A DNA stretch of 5,098 nt from Gammaproteobacteria bacterium (lineage in GTDB: Bacteria > Pseudomonadota > Gammaproteobacteria > Steroidobacterales > Steroidobacteraceae), in the NCBI GenBank assembly GCA_010031985.1, contig RGYP01000160.1:1-5098 (forward strand). The letters are read 5' to 3'. Positions 1-5,098 of this stretch are shown here, in pieces (positions within the stretch are counted from its first letter, which is position 1; every line of letters begins with the position of its first letter). Both the position numbers and the translations under genes were made by a program. The notes under the pieces are model-generated. The model had not been told where the DNA came from, did no database searches, and saw nothing but the letters and a program-made list of their open reading frames with translations.

Positions 1-18
1 GGGTAAACCGGTTTACCC
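1..18. repeat. Perfect 18-bp palindrome at the window edge
   Basis: The first 18 bases (GGGTAAACCGGTTTACCC) equal their own reverse complement, with no spacer between the 9-bp arms. The right arm reads naturally as coding sequence (Gly-Leu-Pro) in the frame of the gene that follows. The left arm puts a TAA stop (positions 4-6) into that frame. A true binding site is possible. A palindrome exactly at the first base also fits a fold-back or chimeric read end, or an assembly-graph break. The sequence alone does not decide between these. Confidence 0.6.
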
Positions 19-51
19 GACGCGCGCATCGACGAGAACTATCTTCGCTCG

Positions 52-519
52 GTGCGTGATGTTGCGCTGCAGCTGATCGACGATCAGCTCGGTTATCACC
101 GCTCGAACGCCGCTCGCATGAACAAGTTGGAAAACCGTCTTGCTCGGTCAGGTGAAATCATGTTCGGGGCGACGGTCGCAGCGTGCATCGGCTGGATCAT
201 CTTCAAGCTCAGCGGCTTGCCGATGGGGAGCAAGGGGCATGTAGGCGTGACCGAGATCGTCACCTTCACCACTGCCTCGCTGCCGGCGCTCGCTTCGGCG
301 ATTTACGGCATCCGCAATCAGGGAGATTTCGCGGGTGGTGCGTTCCGTTCACGCGTCACGGTCGAGCGCCTCGAGCAGCTGCGTCGAGTCATGGTCGCCG
401 ATCCGCTCGAGCATCCGCGTTTGCTCGGCAAGCTGCGCAGTCTTTCGGACATCATGCTGAACGACGTCGCCAATTGGCGAACGACTTTCAAGGCGCGGCC
501 GCTGACGCTGCCGGGCTGA
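52..519 (+). CDS. SLATT/DUF4231-like two-transmembrane protein, probably the C-terminal part of a larger gene
   Basis: This 155-residue frame begins at GTG 52, the first usable start after an in-frame TAA at 4-6. Visible order: an amphipathic, charged helix (about residues 5-33, with the QLGYH..NAARM.KLE.RL pattern), a first membrane segment (about 35-53), a short linker, a second membrane segment (about 66-86), then a soluble helical tail containing RSRVTVERLEQLRR and ending in a VANWRTTFKARPL segment. This helix-TM-TM-helix layout and the tail pattern resemble SLATT (SMODS and SLOG-associating 2TM effector) and DUF4231-type domains. In that class the membrane module is thought to act as an effector, often joined to or beside a nucleotide-sensing domain. 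I recognise the class by pattern only; the function is inference. No clear Shine-Dalgarno precedes GTG 52, and codons 7-51 also read like protein (PDARIDENYLRS), so the true gene probably starts left of the window and may carry an N-terminal sensor domain that is not seen. Its 3' end overlaps the convergent peptidase gene by 32 nt. Confidence 0.6.
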   Translation: MRDVALQLIDDQLGYHRSNAARMNKLENRLARSGEIMFGATVAACIGWIIFKLSGLPMGSKGHVGVTEIVTFTTASLPALASAIYGIRNQGDFAGGAFRSRVTVERLEQLRRVMVADPLEHPRLLGKLRSLSDIMLNDVANWRTTFKARPLTLPG

Positions 520-1372
520 CCTTGCTTGCCGATCCCAGAAACAACGCCGGGTCAACGAACGCGCGATTGAGCGCAACGCCCCAGTGCAGATGCGGCCCCG
601 TCACGCGGCCGGTTGCGCCCACCTCACCGAGCTTGTCACCGGTTTTCACTTCGGTCCCCGGCGCGACGTCGACCTTGCTCAGATGGCAGTAGAGCGTGAT
701 CAGCCCTTGACCGTGATCAATGAAAACCGAGTTGCCGTTGAAGAAAAAATCGCCGGTCTCGATCACCTTGCCGGGCGCGGGCGCAAAGATCGGCGTGCCC
801 GTGGGCGCGGCGATGTCCATGCCCGAGTGGGGATTGCGTGGCTGCTCGTTGAACACGCGGCGCAGGCCGAACGAACTCGAGCGCGGTCCGCGGACGGGTG
901 CGGCAAAGTTCATGGTGGTGGGCGCCGCCGCCGAAAAGGTGGCCATGGCTGCACGGATGCGCGGCTGCTCCTGCTCGACGCGCGCGGCGTCCTCGGGCGA
1001 GAGGTCGACGTGTTTCGGGGCGACCTTGAGGCGCTGCGTTGAATACGCCTTGCCTGCCACCGTGAAGCCCTGCGTCAGGGTCGTGTTGCCGCTGCGGATC
1101 TCGATCGCGGCGGCACCCGGAGCGCGAGCGAGCGGAATGCCGACGATGGCGCGCCAGCCCGAGGGGGCGGGCAGCACCATCACTCGGTTGCCATCGAAGG
1201 TCACCGCGGGGGCGCGATCGGTTTCGCCCGGCACCTCGAGAATGACCACGCCGCCCGGGACGGCAAGCGCGCTCGGCAACTCGGTCGTCGCGCGCGCGGC
1301 GGCTGCCGCGAGCAGAGCCCACCAGCACACGGCGATCACCGTCAAAGATTTAGCCGTTGCAAATCGCATCAT
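488..1372 (-). CDS. Secreted M23 family (LytM-type) metallopeptidase
   Basis: The 294-residue protein is a probable zinc endopeptidase that cuts peptide cross-links of peptidoglycan in the periplasm. Residues 1-28 look like a Sec signal peptide: a basic start, a hydrophobic core at about 9-26, and an A-R-A cleavage site before TTELPS. Residues 30-110 form a beta-rich N-terminal region of the kind that precedes the catalytic domain in this family (Peptidase_M23_N-like). Residues about 155-278 are the M23 fold. It holds the H-x-x-x-D zinc motif (H182, D186), the catalytic H230 in YCHL, and H-L-H (H261, H263), so the active site is complete. The tail (281-294) is rich in Ala and Ser. The start ATG at 1372 overlaps the xseA stop as ATGA, with GGGGA seven bases upstream; a second ATG follows at 1369. 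The ATGA overlap suggests co-transcription and translational coupling with xseA. The 3' end overlaps the convergent membrane-protein gene. All key residues are present, so it should be an active hydrolase rather than a degenerate EnvC/NlpD-type activator. Confidence 0.93.
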   Translation of the reverse strand: MMRFATAKSLTVIAVCWWALLAAAAARATTELPSALAVPGGVVILEVPGETDRAPAVTFDGNRVMVLPAPSGWRAIVGIPLARAPGAAAIEIRSGNTTLTQGFTVAGKAYSTQRLKVAPKHVDLSPEDAARVEQEQPRIRAAMATFSAAAPTTMNFAAPVRGPRSSSFGLRRVFNEQPRNPHSGMDIAAPTGTPIFAPAPGKVIETGDFFFNGNSVFIDHGQGLITLYCHLSKVDVAPGTEVKTGDKLGEVGATGRVTGPHLHWGVALNRAFVDPALFLGSASKVSPAASAAAP

Positions 1373-2751
1373 TCGTCCGTCCCCGACTTCGAGATCACCT
1401 TTGCCTGCAGCGCTCCGCGACCGAGGCGCACGTCGACCAACTGCCCCGCATCGATCATTGCGGTATCGCGCAGGAGTGCACCGTCCGATACACGAGTAGC
1501 GATCGCGAAGCCGCGCTCCAAGGTGGCGAGCGGACTCACGGCATCGAGCGTGCGCGCCGCCACCGTGAATCTTTGACGCAAGCCCTCGAGGGTCGTTGGC
1601 AGACTGCGACGCAGACGCGCATCGAGCAGGGCGTGGCGCTGTCCGAGACGACGCAGCTCGAGTGCGGGCGAGGCTTGTGCGAGTCGCGCCGACAACTGCT
1701 GCAGTGAATGACGGCGCTCGCCAAGTGAAAGTTGCATGTTGCTCGCGAGACGTTGTTCGAGCTCATCGAGACGCTGCGCGTTCTGTCGCAGACGCTGTCC
1801 CGGATGCGCCAGCGCAAGCCTGCGGCGTATGGCAACCAGGTATTCGAGATCGGCGCGCAACCGGCGATGGATCGTCGCGGTGAGCCGAACCCCGAGTCGC
1901 TCAAAACCCGCGCGCCAGCTCGCGCCATCGGGTACCACGAGTTCGGCGGCGCCCGAGGGCGTGGGCGCACGCAGATCCGCCACGAAATCGGCGATCGTGA
2001 AATCGATCTCGTGGCCAATCCCGCTGACGACCGGCATCGGTAATGCGCGCAGTGCTCGCGCGACAGCTTCGTCGTTGAAAGCCCAAAGATCTTCGATCGA
2101 GCCGCCGCCGCGGGCGATGATGAGCACGTCGCACTCGGCGCGTGACGCCGCGAGCGCGATCGCCTGCAGCAGTTGCGGTACCGCGTCGCGCCCTTGCACC
2201 GCCGTCGGATAGATCACGACGCTCGCGGCCGGAAAGCGTCGACCGAGAATGTTGAGGATGTCGCGCACCGCCGCGCCAGTGGGCGAGGTCACGATGCCGA
2301 TGCAGTTCGGCACGGCAGGTAGCTTGCGCTTGAGCGCCGGATCGAAAAGCCCCTCGGCCTCGAGTCTTGCCTTCAGCTGCTCATATTCACGGCGCAGGGC
2401 GCCGATGCCCGAGTCCTCGAGGTGCTCCACCTGCAACTGGAAATCGCCGCGCGCCTCGTAGAGCGTGACCCGGCCGCGGGCAATGACGCGCTGGCCATCG
2501 GCGGGTGCGAAGCGCAGCAGCGCGTTGCGGCCGCGAAACATGGCGCAGCGGATCTGCCCCTCGCGATCCTTGAGCGTGAAATACCAGTGTCCCGAGGCCG
2601 GCCGCGAAAAATTGGAGATTTCGCCCTCCACCCAGACGGCGGGCATGCCGTGCTCGAGCAGCATCCGTACCTCGCGATTGAGGCGTCCGATGCTGTACAC
2701 ATCGCGTTCGGCGACGGCGCGTTCGCCTGGGGTCGTGCGGGGGCTGGACAA
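1369..2751 (-). CDS. xseA: Exodeoxyribonuclease VII large subunit
   Basis: XseA joins several small XseB subunits to form cytoplasmic exonuclease VII, which degrades single-stranded DNA from both ends into oligonucleotides and takes part in repair and removal of displaced strands. From the chosen start the protein has 460 residues, close to E. coli XseA (456). Order: N-terminal OB-fold (about 15-112, with VWVEGEISNF and SGHWYFTLKD), the catalytic core (about 120-275), a long arginine- and leucine-rich coiled coil (about 285-400), and a C-terminal cap containing LDAVSPLATLERGFAI (402-417). The conserved core residues D164, R214 (in ARGGGSIEDLW), H247 and D250 (in GIGHEIDF) are all present with E. 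coli spacing (D155, R205, H238, D241). I chose TTG at 2751 because GGAGGA lies 10 nt upstream and the length matches the family. The frame stays open to an ATG at 2838 (489 residues), but that start would lie in the guaB leader and add a proline-rich, unconserved leader. No xseB is visible here. Confidence 0.96.
   Translation of the reverse strand: MSSPRTTPGERAVAERDVYSIGRLNREVRMLLEHGMPAVWVEGEISNFSRPASGHWYFTLKDREGQIRCAMFRGRNALLRFAPADGQRVIARGRVTLYEARGDFQLQVEHLEDSGIGALRREYEQLKARLEAEGLFDPALKRKLPAVPNCIGIVTSPTGAAVRDILNILGRRFPAASVVIYPTAVQGRDAVPQLLQAIALAASRAECDVLIIARGGGSIEDLWAFNDEAVARALRALPMPVVSGIGHEIDFTIADFVADLRAPTPSGAAELVVPDGASWRAGFERLGVRLTATIHRRLRADLEYLVAIRRRLALAHPGQRLRQNAQRLDELEQRLASNMQLSLGERRHSLQQLSARLAQASPALELRRLGQRHALLDARLRRSLPTTLEGLRQRFTVAARTLDAVSPLATLERGFAIATRVSDGALLRDTAMIDAGQLVDVRLGRGALQAKVISKSGTDE
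1373..1384 (-). promoter_or_regulatory. Ribosome binding site of the M23 gene, inside the xseA 3' end
   Basis: On the minus strand GGGGACGGACGA directly precedes ATGATG. GGGGA lies 7 nt from the first ATG and 10 nt from the second, which favours the first (position 1372). The site sits within the last codons of xseA (SGTDE), so ribosomes finishing xseA can restart on the peptidase gene. Confidence 0.5.
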
Positions 2752-2761
2752 GGGTGCAGGA

Positions 2762-2767
2762 TCCTCC
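2762..2767 (-). promoter_or_regulatory. Ribosome binding site deciding the xseA start
   Basis: The minus strand reads GGAGGA here, ten bases before TTG 2751. It is the only strong Shine-Dalgarno match in the divergent region on this strand and supports the TTG start over the upstream ATG at 2838. I see no convincing -35/-10 pair for xseA; a weak TAAACT lies at 2790-2795, overlapping the guaB -35. Confidence 0.5.
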
Positions 2768-2791
2768 GGGGGCCTTGCTGGTCGCCGCAAG

Positions 2792-2820
2792 TTTACCGGG
2801 TCGGGAGGGGTGCGTAGAAT
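2792..2820 (+). promoter_or_regulatory. Sigma70-type promoter of guaBA
   Basis: TTTACC at 2792-2797 matches four of six -35 consensus positions. TAGAAT at 2815-2820 matches five of six -10 positions. The spacer is exactly 17 bp. Transcription would start near 2826-2828. The bases between the -10 and that point (GCGCCG) form a GC-rich discriminator, the type found at promoters under stringent and growth-rate control; guaBA in E. coli is regulated in this way. The site is placed correctly for a leader of about 27 nt before guaB. Confidence 0.65.
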
Positions 2821-2822
2821 GC

Positions 2823-2846
2823 GCCGTCCAAACCACATTGGACGGC
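2823..2846 (+). promoter_or_regulatory. 9-bp dyad in the guaB leader: operator or start-site hairpin
   Basis: GCCGTCCAA (2823-2831) is fully complementary to TTGGACGGC (2838-2846) across the six-base loop ACCACA. The dyad overlaps the predicted transcription start and ends 7 nt before the guaB ATG. Its right arm contains GGACGG (2840-2845), the only Shine-Dalgarno-like sequence for guaB, so an RNA hairpin would hide it. As DNA it could instead be a repressor operator at +1. It does not resemble the E. coli PurR box. The structure is directly visible; the regulatory role is inference. Confidence 0.55.
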
Positions 2847-2853
2847 CCCCTGC

Positions 2854-4033
2854 ATGCGTATCCTTCAGGAAGCACTCACCTTCGATGACGTGCTGTTGGT
2901 TCCGGCGTACTCCGAGGTTTTACCCCGCGAGGTCGACCTCTCAACACGGCTGACGCGGCAGATCCGCCTCAATCTGCCGCTGGTATCAGCGGCCATGGAT
3001 ACAGTGACCGAGGCGCGCCTCGCCATCGCCATCGCCCAGGAGGGCGGCATCGGCATCGTGCACAAGAGCATGACCGTCGAGGCACAGGCGCTCGAAGTGG
3101 CGCGCGTCAAAAAATTCGAGAGCGGTGTGGTGCTCGATCCCATCACCGTGACCCCCGATGCCACCATCCGGCAGGTGCTCGAACTCACCAAAGCACGTGG
3201 TATCTCCGGCATGCCGGTGGTGCAGGGCAAGCAGGTCGTGGGCATCGTCACCAGTCGCGATCTGCGCTTTGAGACCCAACTCGACAATCCAGTGGCTTCG
3301 GTGATGACGCCCAAGGAGCGTCTGGTCACGGTACGCGAGAACGCGGCGCGCGAAGACGTGCTGCAACTCTTCCACAAGCACCGCATCGAGAAAGTGCTCG
3401 TAATCGGTGACGACTACGAGCTCAAGGGGCTCATCACCGTCAAAGATATCCAGAAGGCGACCGAGCGCCCACGCGCCTGCAAGGACGCGAGCGGCCGACT
3501 GCGTGTCGGCGCTGCCGTCGGTACCTCGCCCGACACACTCGATCGCGTTGCCGCGTTGCGCGAAGCCGGCGTCGATGCCGTCCCGCTATTCGGGTGACGT
3601 GGCCAAGGCGATCGCGGCGGGCGCCGACGCGGTCATGATCGGCGGTCTGTTTGCCGGCACCGAGGAATCGCCGGGGCAGGTCGAGTTGTTCCAGGGCGCG
3701 AGCTTCAAAAGTTATCGCGGCATGGGCTCGCTTGGCGCGATGGCCCAGCGCCACGGCTCCAGCGATCGCTACTTTCAGGACACCACCACCGAACTCGAAA
3801 AGCTCGTTCCCGAGGGGATCGAGGGTCGCGTGCCCTACAAAGGCAGTCTGGTGGCAATCCTGCACCAGCTCGCGGGTGGCTTGCGTGCCGCCATGGGGTA
3901 TACGGGCAGTCAAAACATCGAGCAGATGCGCACGCGGCCCTCGTTCGTGCGCATCACGACCGCGGGTGTTCGCGAGTCCCACGTACACGACGTGACGATC
4001 ACCAAAGAAGCGCCGAATTACCGGATCTCGTGA
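2854..4033 (+). pseudogene. guaB: IMP dehydrogenase gene with an internal out-of-frame deletion
   Basis: Intact GuaB oxidises IMP to XMP with NAD+, the first committed step to guanine nucleotides. The 5' part (2854-3582, 243 codons) matches the family closely: a barrel start (LTFDDVLLVPAYS, LVSAAMDTVTEARLAIA), two CBS domains (about residues 93-150 and 154-203), and LRVGAAVGTSPDT...VAALREAGVDAV. The frame then runs into PLFG and stops at TGA 3595-3597. From 3584 to the stop at 4031-4033 a different frame gives the genuine C-terminus (149 codons): RYSGDVAKAIAAGADAVMIGG, AGTEESPGQVELFQG, YRGMGSLGAM, the flap SSDRYFQ, and HVHDVTITKEAPNYRIS. By my comparison with the E. coli protein, about 95 codons plus 2 bases are absent between the blocks. 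They cover the NAD-contacting DTAHGH segment, the GPGSICTTR loop with the catalytic cysteine and potassium site, and the IMP-binding DGG. Neither fragment could be catalytic. Both sides look well preserved, with no other lesion, so the loss is recent or is an assembly error. Confidence 0.85.
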
Positions 4034-4043
4034 GTCGCCTGTC

Positions 4044-5098
4044 ATGACTGGGCGCGACATTCACGCAGACCGCATTCTCATTCTCGATTTTGGCTCGCAG
4101 TACACGCAGCTGATCGCGCGGCGCGTGCGCGAGCTCGGCGTCTATTGCGAGATCCACCCATGGGATGCGGGCGATGCCGAGGTACGCGCGTTCGCGCCCA
4201 AGGGCGTCATCCTCTCGGGTGGCCCCGAGTCGGTCACTCAAAAAAATTCACCCGCGGCGCCCGCGGCCGTGTTCGATCTCGGCGTCCCCGTGCTCGGCAT
4301 CTGCTACGGCATGCAGACCATGGCGGCGCAGCTGGGTGGTCGTGTCGAACCCGGTGCGGTGCACGAGTTCGGCTACGCCGAGGTGCGCGCACGCCATCAC
4401 TCGGCGCTGCTGCGCGGGATCGAAGATCGCGTCAATGATCAAGGCCACGGTTTGCTCGACGTGTGGATGAGCCATGGCGATCGGGTGGTCGAGCTGCCGC
4501 CCGGCTTCACGGCCATCGCCTCCACACCCGATCTGCCAATCGGTGGCATGGCCGATGAGACGCGTCGTTTCTACGCGCTGCAGTTCCATCCCGAGGTCAC
4601 GCACACCCGGCAGGGCACCCGTATCTACGAGCGCTTTCTGCACGAGATCTGCGGCTGCGCCGCGAGCTGGACGCCCGGCAACATCATCGACGACGCCATC
4701 GAGCGCGTGCGGGCGCAGGTTGGCAAATCGCGCGTACTGCTCGGGCTCTCGGGCGGCGTCGATTCCTCGGTGGTGGCGGCGCTGCTGCACAAGGCCATCG
4801 GCGACCAGCTCGTCTGCGTATTCGTCGATCACGGTCTGCTGCGTCACCGCGAGGGTGATGCGGTGATGGATATCTTTGCGCGTAACCTCGGGGTACGCGT
4901 GATCCGCGTGAATGCCGCGGAACGCTTTTTCGGTGAGTTGAAGGGCGTGAACGACCCCGAGGCCAAACGCAAGATCATCGGGCGGCTTTTTGTCGAAGTG
5001 TTCGACGAGGAGGCAAAGAAGCTCGCGGACGGCGGCGTCGCCGCAGGCGCCCCGTCTGCCGATCGTGTCGAGTTCCTTGCCCAAGGCACTATCTATCC
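4044..5098 (+). CDS. guaA: GMP synthase (glutamine-hydrolysing), 3' end beyond the window
   Basis: GuaA converts XMP to GMP using ATP and glutamine in the cytoplasm, the step after GuaB. The window holds the first 351 codons of a protein usually near 525 residues. The start ATG follows the guaB stop by 10 nt and opens with the family N-terminus (RILILDFGSQYTQLIARRVRELGVYCE). The class I glutamine amidotransferase domain (about 10-205) has the triad C87 (in GICYGMQT), H182 and E184 (in QFHPEVTHTRQG). The ATP pyrophosphatase domain follows, with the PP-loop SGGVDSS at 236-242, VFVDHGLLR, and DPEAKRKIIGR at 304-314. Between EEAKKL and FLAQGTIY there is a Gly/Ala-rich stretch (about 329-343) roughly 12 residues longer than in E. 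coli. The Shine-Dalgarno is weak (TGAG overlapping the guaB stop), suggesting dependence on translation from guaB. A run of seven A at 4240-4246 does not break the frame. No lesion is seen. Confidence 0.96.
   Translation, partial: MTGRDIHADRILILDFGSQYTQLIARRVRELGVYCEIHPWDAGDAEVRAFAPKGVILSGGPESVTQKNSPAAPAAVFDLGVPVLGICYGMQTMAAQLGGRVEPGAVHEFGYAEVRARHHSALLRGIEDRVNDQGHGLLDVWMSHGDRVVELPPGFTAIASTPDLPIGGMADETRRFYALQFHPEVTHTRQGTRIYERFLHEICGCAASWTPGNIIDDAIERVRAQVGKSRVLLGLSGGVDSSVVAALLHKAIGDQLVCVFVDHGLLRHREGDAVMDIFARNLGVRVIRVNAAERFFGELKGVNDPEAKRKIIGRLFVEVFDEEAKKLADGGVAAGAPSADRVEFLAQGTIY

Noticed and set aside
2752..2838. Extended xseA start at ATG 2838 (489 residues).
   Set aside because: The extra 29 residues are proline-rich and unlike XseA, the start lies inside the guaB leader dyad, and GGAGGA supports TTG 2751, giving the usual family length.
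3561..3585. Deletion in guaB by recombination between the two similar motifs AGVDAV and AGADAV that intact GuaB contains.
   Set aside because: Recombination between them would leave KVGIGPGS after the junction. The sequence instead continues with RYSGD, so the right breakpoint lies further downstream.
2854..3597. The 247-residue N-terminal GuaB frame as a stand-alone CBS-domain regulator.
   Set aside because: It retains half of the catalytic barrel, ends in four out-of-frame residues, and is followed directly by the matching GuaB C-terminus. A broken guaB is simpler.
3407..4033. The plus-strand frame from 3407 as a separate 208-residue gene.
   Set aside because: Its first 59 or so residues are an out-of-frame reading of guaB; only the part from about 3584 is real GuaB sequence.
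4240..4246. Run of seven A in guaA as a frameshift or slippage site.
   Set aside because: The frame is continuous and matches the family on both sides (SGGPESVTQKNSPAAPA), with no alternative product of interest.
4248..5084. Long minus-strand open frame opposite guaA, and similar long frames opposite xseA and guaB.
   Set aside because: They mirror real genes in GC-rich DNA, have no recognisable domain, and are explained by codon bias of the opposite strand.

Overview
The window is GC-rich and densely coding. It has the look of a gammaproteobacterial chromosome: xseA is divergent from guaB-guaA, as in E. coli, and XseA, GuaB and GuaA all read as close relatives of their proteobacterial counterparts. 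I cannot name a genus from the sequence. Both ends cut through genes, so this may be a short contig.

Layout: (1) positions 1-18 are a perfect palindrome at the extreme left edge. (2) A plus-strand reading frame ends at 519. It encodes a small two-transmembrane-helix protein, or more likely the C-terminal part of a larger one, resembling the SLATT/DUF4231 class. (3) Convergent with it on the minus strand lies a secreted M23 (LytM-type) peptidoglycan endopeptidase. (4) The peptidase gene is translationally coupled (ATGA overlap) to the upstream gene xseA, the large subunit of exonuclease VII. (5) A 102-nt divergent intergenic region holds a good sigma70-type promoter for guaB, a GC-rich discriminator, a 9-bp dyad beside the guaB start codon, and the xseA ribosome binding site. 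(6) guaB (IMP dehydrogenase) follows, then (7) guaA (GMP synthase), which runs off the right edge.

guaB and guaA catalyse the two consecutive steps IMP -> XMP -> GMP and form the usual guaBA operon. The most striking observation is that guaB as written cannot make IMP dehydrogenase. About 95 codons plus 2 bases are missing from the catalytic barrel, including the active-site cysteine loop, and the remaining 3' part is out of frame. On both sides of the junction the protein is well conserved, so this is either a recent real deletion or an assembly error.

I found no CRISPR array, RNA gene, insertion sequence or clearly new multi-gene system. The points most worth checking are the guaB deletion, the guaB leader dyad, the truncated SLATT-like gene and the edge palindrome.
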